A stretch of 64,000 bases of DNA from contig JANQRS010000047.1 of assembly GCA_028284445.1 (NCBI GenBank), positions 62,001 through 126,000 on the forward strand, read 5' to 3'. Positions within the stretch are counted from its first letter, which is position 1. The number at the start of each line of letters is the position of its first letter. The stretch is from Calditrichia bacterium (lineage in GTDB: Bacteria > Calditrichota > Calditrichia > RBG-13-44-9 > J075). The position numbers were made by a program, and so were the translations under genes. Shown here piece after piece: positions 50,113 through 57,776 of this stretch. The notes under the pieces were generated by a model. That model was not told the origin of the DNA. It saw only the letters and a program-made list of their open reading frames with translations, and did not search any database.

Positions 50113-50400
50113 GTGGTGTCAGCCAATCGACCAAAGGGGTCCGAGGATCCCGATTCGCCATCAGGCCCCGATAAGGGGTCTCTTGCCGAAGTGTATCGTG
50201 AACTCTCGCCATACCTGAATATCAGTTATACCTTTTTAATCGCAATTCTTCTATTTGCTTACCTTGGGGACTATCTCGACGGTATCTATGGCACTGCGCC
50301 GAATTTGAAAGCAGCCGGCGCGCTGCTTGGCGTCGTGGTTGGATTCTATTCATTTTTTAAAGTGGCCCTCAAGTCTCCCGAAAAAGGTGCGAATAAATGA
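50113..50400 (+). CDS. AtpZ/AtpI-like F1Fo accessory membrane protein
   Basis: The protein has 95 residues, GTG start with AAGGA upstream. A charged, disordered N-terminus precedes two membrane helices (about 35-53 and 64-82) with the AtpZ-type sequence YLGDYLDGIYGTAP. These small proteins help c-ring assembly or Mg2+ handling in ATP synthase operons. It overlaps the next gene by 4 bases (ATGA). Confidence 0.8.
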   Translation: MVSANRPKGSEDPDSPSGPDKGSLAEVYRELSPYLNISYTFLIAILLFAYLGDYLDGIYGTAPNLKAAGALLGVVVGFYSFFKVALKSPEKGANK

Positions 50401-50783
50401 AATTCTGGCCCTTCTTTTGGAAGAGTGTCCTGGTGATGGCTGTTGCCGTTGCTATCGGGCTCTATGTGCTGGATGTCCTGGAGCGCGGTGAGGATACGCG
50501 TGCAATTGTTGCCGGATTTGCTATCGGGTACGGCAATGCTTTGCTGGGCTTTGCTGCACTTAGCTGGGGAATTGACCGCTCAAATCAGGCTTTTATGGTT
50601 TCTTTTCTGGGTGGAATGATTTTCAGATTTTTGTTGATTTTTGCACTTTTATTTCTATTAATTAGGGCGCTTAAATACGATCAGGTTGCTATTTTGGTTC
50701 CATTACTTGCAACCTATTTTTTATTTCTGGGGTTAGAGATCTTCCTGGTAGCGCAATTTTCTGATAGTGAAAGGACGCAGTAA
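50397..50783 (+). CDS. atpI: ATP synthase I-like membrane protein
   Basis: The protein has 128 residues with four hydrophobic helices and few charges. Its position between the AtpZ-like gene and atpB and its size fit AtpI, a c-ring assembly factor. The stop overlaps the atpB start by one base. Confidence 0.65.
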   Translation: MKFWPFFWKSVLVMAVAVAIGLYVLDVLERGEDTRAIVAGFAIGYGNALLGFAALSWGIDRSNQAFMVSFLGGMIFRFLLIFALLFLLIRALKYDQVAILVPLLATYFLFLGLEIFLVAQFSDSERTQ

Positions 50784-51622
50784 TGATCTTGTCTATGTTA
50801 AGAGGTGGTGATGACACACACGATGATCATCACGAAGCGGAAACTCTAAATGAATGGATCCTTCATCACCTCCAGGATACCGACAAGTGGCTGGGCGCAA
50901 AGCTGCCGACATTGCCCACCGTCGAGCTTGGTCCGTTGACGATTGATTTTTCGATTACATCTAATGTTGTCATGCTCTGGATTGGCAGTGCCATCCTGAT
51001 AGCGATGTTTTGGCTGGTGTTTCGCGCGCCGAAGCAGGTGCCAAGCGGGATGGCCAATGCATTGGAAAGTCTGGTTCTCTTCGTGCGCGATGAGATCGCG
51101 ATTCCCAATCTCGGAAAGAGCCTGGGCTTACAGCTAACACCATTTCTCTGCAGTATGTTTTTCTTTATACTGGTGCTGAATCTGATGGGGCTGGTGCCGG
51201 TTTTTACCAGTGCCACCGGAAACATTGCTTTTACCGCTGCGATGGCCGGGGTATCATTCATTGTGACCCAATATTACGGTTTTAAAAAGAATGGCGTTAA
51301 GGGGTATTTTGCTCATTTCTTCCCGTCTGGCGTACCTGCGCCCTTGTATCTGATTCTTTCTCCCATTGAATTCCTGGGAATTTTCATCAAACCATTCGTC
51401 CTGTGTATGCGTCTGTTTGCCAATATGGTTGCCGGACACACCGTTATCTATGCGATTGTTGGTTTGATTATTGTGCTTCAGTCGGTCTGGGTATCTTTTG
51501 CAGCGATACCATTGGCCCTGGCGCTGAACCTGCTGGAGCTGTTCGTCGCCTTTCTGCAAGCCTATATTTTCGTGATCCTGACCGCGCTGTTTATCGGTAT
51601 GGCGGCAGATCACGCTCACTAA
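50783..51622 (+). CDS. atpB: F1Fo-ATP synthase subunit a
   Basis: The protein has 279 residues. The essential Arg lies in LCMRLFANMVAGHTV (about residue 210), and GYFAHFFPSGVPAPLYLILS followed by PIEFLG is typical of subunit a. An N-terminal His/Asp-rich stretch (about 10-20) is an oddity. It forms the proton half-channels of Fo. A 358-base gap with a strong hairpin follows before atpE. Confidence 0.96.
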   Translation: MILSMLRGGDDTHDDHHEAETLNEWILHHLQDTDKWLGAKLPTLPTVELGPLTIDFSITSNVVMLWIGSAILIAMFWLVFRAPKQVPSGMANALESLVLFVRDEIAIPNLGKSLGLQLTPFLCSMFFFILVLNLMGLVPVFTSATGNIAFTAAMAGVSFIVTQYYGFKKNGVKGYFAHFFPSGVPAPLYLILSPIEFLGIFIKPFVLCMRLFANMVAGHTVIYAIVGLIIVLQSVWVSFAAIPLALALNLLELFVAFLQAYIFVILTALFIGMAADHAH

Positions 51623-51980
51623 GCCTGCCGATTGTGACATATCCCGTCCCGGATTCCCAATCATTTGGTAGATGTTTCCGCAGGTAGCTGCGGAAACACG
51701 AATGTGAGCAGGTCTATGCGTTGAGCCTGATAAAGGCTAAGTGCGATTTTTAGTCAATCCATATAGTGTTTGTGAAATAAAAAACAATCTCGTCTTTCAT
51801 CCAGCCATTTCATGTATTATTATTGTGCCTTGTCTTTTACATGAACATGAAACTGGAATTTTATAAAAAAATGCCGAAAGTTTCTTGTAAAGGCGTCGAC
51901 TGTCGCCGTATTTCGATAAAAAAGTTTAAGCATTTCCAGATAACTCAATCAAATAACACTCAATTAAGGAGCATATTGAA
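51623..51980. other. Gap between atpB and atpE
   Basis: This is the largest gap of the atp operon. At 51673-51698 a perfect 11-bp stem (TGTTTCCGCAG / CTGCGGAAACA) with a GTAG loop lacks a T-run, so it may be a transcript stabiliser or processing site. The right part is A/T-rich and may hold an extra promoter, so that the abundant c subunit is made in excess. AAGGAG lies before atpE. Confidence 0.5.
51673..51698. promoter_or_regulatory. Perfect 11-bp hairpin between atpB and atpE
   Basis: TGTTTCCGCAG-GTAG-CTGCGGAAACA, without a following T-run. Possible mRNA processing or 3'-end protection element. Confidence 0.6.
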
Positions 51981-52214
51981 ATGACTTCTGTAGGATTAGC
52001 ATGGTTAGCAGCAGGTATCGGTGCCGGACTGGCAGTAATTGGTGCAGGTCTTGGAATTGGCCGTATCGGTGGATCAGCAATGGAAGGTATGGCACGTCAG
52101 CCGGAAGCCGGTGGCGACATTCGTACCGCAATGATTATTGCCGCAGCGCTTATTGAAGGTGCCGCATTCTTTGGTCTGGTTATCTGCTTCCTCCTTTCCG
52201 GTTTGACTGGTTAA
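51981..52214 (+). CDS. atpE: F1Fo-ATP synthase subunit c
   Basis: The protein has 77 residues and two membrane helices joined by the polar loop ARQPEA. The ion-binding Glu lies in ALIEGAAFFG. The Gln and the Glu-Ser pair of sodium-binding c subunits are missing (GIGRIGGSA, IEGAA), so protons are the likely coupling ion. Glycine-rich helix 1 fits ring packing. Confidence 0.95.
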   Translation: MTSVGLAWLAAGIGAGLAVIGAGLGIGRIGGSAMEGMARQPEAGGDIRTAMIIAAALIEGAAFFGLVICFLLSGLTG

Positions 52215-52248
52215 TACACCCGGAAATTAATGACGAAAGGATGAAGCT

Positions 52249-52743
52249 ATGGATCTGTTGAGCCTGAATTTTGGCATGGTTTTCTGGACCGGCCTAACCT
52301 TTGTGTTACTGACAATTGTCCTGAGGGCAATTGCCTGGAAGCCGATTCTGGATGCCGTTCAACAACGGGAAGACAAAATCAGGGATGACCTTCAGCAGGC
52401 GGAAACCGCTCGTGCCGAGGCCGAAAAGGCCCTCAAGGAGCAGCAGGAAAAACTCTCTGCCGCCCAGAGCGAAATTCAGCAACTGATGAAGGATAGCAAA
52501 CAAATGGCGGATAAGATGCGCGCTGATACCATGCAGAAAGCACAGGAAGATGCTGAAAAGCTGGTTGCTCGCGCCAAGGCCGACATTGAAAAGGAACGTC
52601 AGGCAGTGGTTTCTTCATTGAAACAGGAGGTTGCGGATATCGTGGTAGACGCCACGTCGCGACTGGTTGGCGTTGTTGTCGACAAGTCCAAGCATGAGAA
52701 GATTATCAATGAATCTATCGATCAGTTTGGACAGAAAAACTAA
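52249..52743 (+). CDS. atpF: F1Fo-ATP synthase subunit b
   Basis: The protein has 164 residues. One N-terminal membrane helix (about 8-25) is followed by a long charged coiled coil, the peripheral stalk. GMVFWTGLTFVLLTIVLRAI and WKPILDAVQQRE are family-typical. Confidence 0.95.
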   Translation: MDLLSLNFGMVFWTGLTFVLLTIVLRAIAWKPILDAVQQREDKIRDDLQQAETARAEAEKALKEQQEKLSAAQSEIQQLMKDSKQMADKMRADTMQKAQEDAEKLVARAKADIEKERQAVVSSLKQEVADIVVDATSRLVGVVVDKSKHEKIINESIDQFGQKN

Positions 52744-52755
52744 AGGATTTTTAGT

Positions 52756-53295
52756 GTGAAGAGATCTCGTGTTGCAAAACGATATGCGAAAGCGATTTTC
52801 GAAGCGGCCTTGGAAACAAAGTCGCTAGATCAGCTGGAAGCAGACTTCGAGTCCCTCAGGAATAGTTATAATGAGGCTGCTGAATTTCGCAACCTCCTCA
52901 ACTCTCCGGTGATTCCCAATGAAACAAAAAGCAATGTTTTTGCCGAAATCTTTGAAAAACGGCTGAGCAAGGCTGCGTTTCAATTTGTGTCGCTGCTGAT
53001 CTCCAAAAATCGTGAAGCACTGCTGCCTCAGGTGATCGAGGACTTTCGGCGTCTCGCCGATCAACACCGTGGTATCGTCCGCGGCAGTGTTTACAGCGTA
53101 TTGCCTCTCTCAGCAAGTCAGCTGAAAACACTGAAATCGAAGATGGATAAAATTACCGGTAAGGACGTGGTGTTTACCCAGGAAATCGACGAAAGCCTGC
53201 TGGGGGGCGTAATGGTCCGAATCGGTGACACCGTCTACGATGCGAGTCTCCGAAATCAATTAGGTAAGTTAAGAGAAAACCTTATCCGGTCCTGA
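52756..53295 (+). CDS. atpH: F1Fo-ATP synthase subunit delta
   Basis: The protein has 179 residues with a GTG start. RYAKAIFEAALE and the C-terminal LLGGVMVRIGDTVYDASLRN followed by QLGKLRENL are typical of delta/OSCP. It joins the peripheral stalk to F1. Confidence 0.95.
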   Translation: MKRSRVAKRYAKAIFEAALETKSLDQLEADFESLRNSYNEAAEFRNLLNSPVIPNETKSNVFAEIFEKRLSKAAFQFVSLLISKNREALLPQVIEDFRRLADQHRGIVRGSVYSVLPLSASQLKTLKSKMDKITGKDVVFTQEIDESLLGGVMVRIGDTVYDASLRNQLGKLRENLIRS

Positions 53296-53340
53296 TGTAT
53301 AAGTCCCTTTTAGGGCTGGATTTAGAATGAGGATAACAAT

Positions 53341-54876
53341 ATGGCCGTTGATGTAAAACCCGAAGAAATATCTGCCATTATCAAAAAGCAGTTAGAGAAT
53401 TTTGATAAGGATGCGGATTCTTATGAAGTCGGGACGGTCCTGCAGGTGGGTGACGGTATTGCCCGTATTCACGGCCTGGAAAAAGTGTTGGCCGGGGAGC
53501 TGGTCACATTTGACTCCGGCGTTACGGGAATGGTGCTGAACCTGGAAGAAGACAGCGTTGGTGCGGTAATCCTTGGTGATGACAAGTCGATCAAGGAAGG
53601 TGAAACCGTTAAGCGCACCAATACGATCGGCCAGGTACCGGTTGGTAAAGAGTTGCTGGGGCGGGTGGTAAACCCGATTGGCGAGCCGATGGATGGACGC
53701 GGCCCGGTCAACACCAGTGAGTTTCTGCCCATCGAAAGCAAGGCGCCCGGCGTCATCTATCGTCAATCCGTAGATGAACCACTGCAGACCGGATTGAAAG
53801 CTATCGACTCGATGATTCCGATTGGCCGCGGACAGCGCGAGCTGATCATTGGTGACCGTCAGACCGGTAAAACCGCGGTTGCGATTGATACCATTATTAA
53901 TCAGGCGAGCACTCACAAAACTGACAAGCCTGTTTACTGTATTTACGTCGCAGTTGGACAGAAAGCTTCTACAGTTGCCAAGGTTGTAAAAACCTTGCAG
54001 GATACCGGTGCAATGGAATATACCATTGTTGTAAACGCGCCGGCGTCTGTGTCTGCTGCATTGCAGTTTATCGCACCCTATACCGGTGCTGCAATGGGCG
54101 AATACTTCCGTGACAATGGCATGCATGCTTTGGTTGTGTATGATGATTTGTCCAAGCACGCATTTGCATATCGTCAGATGTCGCTGTTGCTCCGCCGCCC
54201 GCCCGGCCGTGAAGCATATCCCGGTGACGTATTTTATCTGCATAGCCGGCTGTTGGAACGTGCTGCAAAGCTTAGTAAGGACCGTGGCAATGGTTCACTG
54301 ACCGCTCTGCCGATCATTGAAACCCAGGCTGGTGACGTATCTGCCTATATTCCCACTAACGTGATTTCAATTACCGATGGCCAGATTTATCTGGAGCCGA
54401 ACCTGTTTTATGCTGGTGTTCGTCCTGCGGTAAACGTCGGCATCTCGGTGAGTCGTGTAGGTGGATCTGCGCAGATCAAGGCGATGAAGCAGGTTGCCGG
54501 TACCTTGCGTCTGGAGCTCGCTCAGTATCGCGCCCTGGAAGCTTTTGCCAAGTTCGGTTCTGATCTTGACAAAGCAACACAGGCACAGCTGACACGTGGT
54601 GAGCGTCTGGTTGAACTACTGAAGCAGGGACAATATGTGCCACTGTCGGTAGAAAAGCAGGTTGCCGTTATTTTCGCCGGAACCAAAGGCTATCTGGATG
54701 GTTTTGGGGTTGAAAATGTGAAGCGCTTCGAGCAAGAATATTCCGACTTCCTGGAAAGCAAGTATCCGGAAATTCTGACTGAGATCGTTGAAAAGCAGAA
54801 GATCTCTGATGATTTGCAGAAGAAAATGGAAGAAGTACTCGATGAGTTTCTCAAAATCTTCAAACCGGAAGGATAA
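53341..54876 (+). CDS. atpA: F1Fo-ATP synthase subunit alpha
   Basis: The protein has 511 residues. The P-loop GDRQTGKT (about 170-177) and PAVNVGISVSRVGGSAQIKA are diagnostic. It forms the non-catalytic nucleotide sites of F1. Confidence 0.98.
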   Translation: MAVDVKPEEISAIIKKQLENFDKDADSYEVGTVLQVGDGIARIHGLEKVLAGELVTFDSGVTGMVLNLEEDSVGAVILGDDKSIKEGETVKRTNTIGQVPVGKELLGRVVNPIGEPMDGRGPVNTSEFLPIESKAPGVIYRQSVDEPLQTGLKAIDSMIPIGRGQRELIIGDRQTGKTAVAIDTIINQASTHKTDKPVYCIYVAVGQKASTVAKVVKTLQDTGAMEYTIVVNAPASVSAALQFIAPYTGAAMGEYFRDNGMHALVVYDDLSKHAFAYRQMSLLLRRPPGREAYPGDVFYLHSRLLERAAKLSKDRGNGSLTALPIIETQAGDVSAYIPTNVISITDGQIYLEPNLFYAGVRPAVNVGISVSRVGGSAQIKAMKQVAGTLRLELAQYRALEAFAKFGSDLDKATQAQLTRGERLVELLKQGQYVPLSVEKQVAVIFAGTKGYLDGFGVENVKRFEQEYSDFLESKYPEILTEIVEKQKISDDLQKKMEEVLDEFLKIFKPEG

Positions 54877-54881
54877 CGGTT

Positions 54882-55745
54882 ATGGCGACTTTAAGAGAAA
54901 TCCGTCAGCGAATCCGGGGGGTAAAAAATACCCAGAAGATTACCCGGGCCATGAAAATGGTTGCTGCTGCCAAAATGCGCCGTGCCCAGGAGAATATGTT
55001 CTCGGCACGGCCTTATTCATCTAAAATCAAGGAACTGATCCTTAATCTGGTTGGCCAGGTTGAGGGGTATAACTCTCCTTTGCTGGAAGTGCGTCCGGTG
55101 GAGCGGGAGTTGTTGGTTGTAGTCAGTGCCGATCGCGGTCTCTGTGGCGCCTTCAATACCAATTTGATTAAGGCTGCAACAGCAGCGCACAAAGAGTCGG
55201 AAGCTGAGGTTTCCATCGTTTGTGTTGGTAAAAAGGGGCACGATTTTTTCAAGAAACGCGATTTTACTATTCGTGAACACTATCTGAATATCTTCAATAA
55301 TCTTGACTACTCGCATGCCAATGATATTACCCGGTTCCTGACAAATGAGTTTGTAGAAGGGCGGACCGATTCGGTGAAGCTGGTCTTCAACGAGTTTAAG
55401 TCTGTGGCTCAACAAGAAGTGGTGATCGAGCAGTTGTTGCCAATCAGCTTGCCGGCGGATGAAGAAGAAGGCAAGCGGCACGTGGATTACCTGTATGAGC
55501 CGTCCCTGGAGCGTTTGCTGCAGGCGCTGCTTCCGAAATATCTTGGCACCCAGGTCTGGCGTGCCCTGCTGGAATCAAATGCGTCCGAGCAGGCGGCACG
55601 AATGCTGGCCATGGAAAATGCCACTGAAAATGCTACCGAACTGATCCGGGATCTGACATTGCAGTTCAATAAGGCACGTCAGGCAGCGATTACCACAGAA
55701 ATCCTGGAGATCGTTGGTGGTGCGGAAGCCCTGAAAAATGGCTAA
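54882..55745 (+). CDS. atpG: F1Fo-ATP synthase subunit gamma
   Basis: The protein has 287 residues. The N-terminal helix IRQRIRGVKNTQKITRAMKM, the SADRGLCGAFNTN motif and the C-terminal helix ITTEILEIVGGAEAL are typical. It is the rotating central shaft. Confidence 0.97.
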   Translation: MATLREIRQRIRGVKNTQKITRAMKMVAAAKMRRAQENMFSARPYSSKIKELILNLVGQVEGYNSPLLEVRPVERELLVVVSADRGLCGAFNTNLIKAATAAHKESEAEVSIVCVGKKGHDFFKKRDFTIREHYLNIFNNLDYSHANDITRFLTNEFVEGRTDSVKLVFNEFKSVAQQEVVIEQLLPISLPADEEEGKRHVDYLYEPSLERLLQALLPKYLGTQVWRALLESNASEQAARMLAMENATENATELIRDLTLQFNKARQAAITTEILEIVGGAEALKNG

Positions 55746-55823
55746 TTGATGGCAAACCGCTCAAAAAATGCATATTTTCTCATTTTGTACGCAAAAAAAT
55801 TCAAAGAAAAGGAATCGTGAGCA

Positions 55824-57215
55824 ATGAGCACAGGAGTGATTACACAGGTTATCGGTCCGGTTGTGGATGTCGAATTTCCCGACGGGAAATTACCTGCTAT
55901 TTACAATGCGGTCACGATAGAACGTAAGGATGAAGCCCCGCTGGTGATGGAAGTTCAGCAGCATCTGGGTGAAAATACCGTTCGCTGCGTTGCCATGGAC
56001 AGTACTGATGGTCTGGCCAGGGGAATCGACGCAAAGGACACCGGTGAAGCGATGACCGTTCCGGTAGGTGAAGAGGTGCTCGGCCGCCTGATCAACGTTA
56101 CCGGTGATGCGATCGATCATGGTGAGCCGATCAAGGCCAGCGCTAAGTGGCCGATTCACCGTGAAGCACCGGCATTCGAAACCCTCAGTACCGAGACCGA
56201 AATTCTCGAAACCGGTATTAAGGTGATCGACCTGCTGGAGCCGTATTCCAAAGGTGGAAAAACCGGACTGTTTGGTGGTGCCGGTGTTGGTAAAACCGTA
56301 CTAATCCAGGAACTGATTCGCAATATCGCAACAGAACACGGCGGCTTTTCAGTATTTGCCGGTGTAGGTGAGCGGACTCGTGAAGGAAATGACCTTTATG
56401 AAGAAATGCGCGAAAGCGGGGTATTGGAAAAAACCGCCCTGGTTTTCGGGCAGATGAACGAGCCTCCGGGCGCCCGTCAGCGCGTGGGTTTGAGCGCCCT
56501 GACCATGGCAGAATACTTCCGTGATGAGCAAGGTAAAGACGTCTTGCTGTTTGTTGACAATATTTTCCGTTTCACCCAGGCCGGTTCGGAAGTATCGGCG
56601 TTGCTGGGACGTATGCCTTCAGCAGTAGGGTATCAGCCGACGCTGGCTACGGAAATGGGGCAGTTGCAGGAACGTATTACCTCTACAACCAAGGGATCGA
56701 TCACTTCGGTACAGGCGATTTACGTACCGGCGGATGACTTGACAGATCCGGCACCGGCAACCGCGTTTGCGCACCTTGATGCGACAACGGTATTGTCCCG
56801 CCAGATCTCAGAGCTCGGAATTTATCCGGCTGTGGATCCGCTTGATTCTACATCCCGTATTCTTGATCCGAATATTGTTGGCGATGAGCACTATAACGTA
56901 GCCAAGTCAGTTCAGGAAACACTGCAAAAATATAAGGATTTACAGGATATTATTGCAATTCTCGGTATGGACGAATTGTCTGATGAAGACAAGCTTGTGG
57001 TGCAGCGTGCCCGTAAGATTCAGAACTTCCTTTCACAGCCCTTCTTTGTGGCTGAGCAGTTCACCGGAACCCCGGGAATCTACGTACCGCTTGCGGACAC
57101 AATCCGCAGTTTTAAAGGGCTTATCGAGGGTGAGTATGATGATTTACCGGAGCAGGCATTCTACATGGTTGGCAGTATCGACGATGTGCTGGAGAAAGCT
57201 AAAAAAATGGCTTAA
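55824..57215 (+). CDS. atpD: F1Fo-ATP synthase subunit beta
   Basis: The protein has 463 residues. P-loop GGAGVGKT (about 153-160), GERTREGNDLYEEM, and LLFVDNIFRFTQAGSEVSAL mark the catalytic beta subunit. A 78-base gap separates it from atpG. Confidence 0.98.
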   Translation: MSTGVITQVIGPVVDVEFPDGKLPAIYNAVTIERKDEAPLVMEVQQHLGENTVRCVAMDSTDGLARGIDAKDTGEAMTVPVGEEVLGRLINVTGDAIDHGEPIKASAKWPIHREAPAFETLSTETEILETGIKVIDLLEPYSKGGKTGLFGGAGVGKTVLIQELIRNIATEHGGFSVFAGVGERTREGNDLYEEMRESGVLEKTALVFGQMNEPPGARQRVGLSALTMAEYFRDEQGKDVLLFVDNIFRFTQAGSEVSALLGRMPSAVGYQPTLATEMGQLQERITSTTKGSITSVQAIYVPADDLTDPAPATAFAHLDATTVLSRQISELGIYPAVDPLDSTSRILDPNIVGDEHYNVAKSVQETLQKYKDLQDIIAILGMDELSDEDKLVVQRARKIQNFLSQPFFVAEQFTGTPGIYVPLADTIRSFKGLIEGEYDDLPEQAFYMVGSIDDVLEKAKKMA

Positions 57216-57310
57216 GAATGCAACTTCATGAGATGAATCACATTTTTATTCGTTAAGCAAAATATAATTAAAGTTGAAATCGTGACTCACGATTATACCC
57301 TTTATCAAAT

Positions 57311-57727
57311 ATGGCATATACTACTATGAACGTGGAGATAGCAACGCCTGCTCGCAAATACAGTATTGAAGATGTTATCAGCTGTACTGCGCCGGGTGTG
57401 ATGGGTAATTTTCAAGTGCTTGCTGGACACACAGCATTGATCAGCGAGTTGAGTGCAGGTGAGGTCAAAATTCAGATGCAGGATAAGACCCAGTACTACG
57501 CAGTCAGCGGTGGATTCCTTGAGGTTCTCGACAATCGGGTACTATTACTACTCGAAGCTGCGGAACCGGCAGAGGAAATCAACACCGACCGGGCTACGGA
57601 GGCACAGGAGAGGGCTAAGAAGCGTCTGGAGACTCGAAGTCCTGATACCGATATGATACGTGCGGAAGCCGCTCTGTCTAGAGCGGCTAACCGTCTGAAG
57701 GTAGCAGGCAGAGCATCCTCGTCTTAA
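57311..57727 (+). CDS. atpC: F1Fo-ATP synthase subunit epsilon
   Basis: The protein has 138 residues, or 133 if ATG 57326 is used; neither start has a ribosome site. The N-terminal beta-barrel (VEIATPARKY, PGVMGNFQVLAGH, YYAVSGGFLEVLDNRV) is typical, and the C-terminal helix pair can inhibit ATP hydrolysis. It ends the atp genes. Confidence 0.93.
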   Translation: MAYTTMNVEIATPARKYSIEDVISCTAPGVMGNFQVLAGHTALISELSAGEVKIQMQDKTQYYAVSGGFLEVLDNRVLLLLEAAEPAEEINTDRATEAQERAKKRLETRSPDTDMIRAEAALSRAANRLKVAGRASSS

Positions 57728-57776
57728 TGTTTTAAATAAATCATTATCAGTCCTTAATCATGGTGGAAAACCCATT

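Noticed and set aside
51981..52214. Sodium-type c ring
   Set aside because: The Gln and the Ser next to the key Glu typical of sodium-binding rings are absent.
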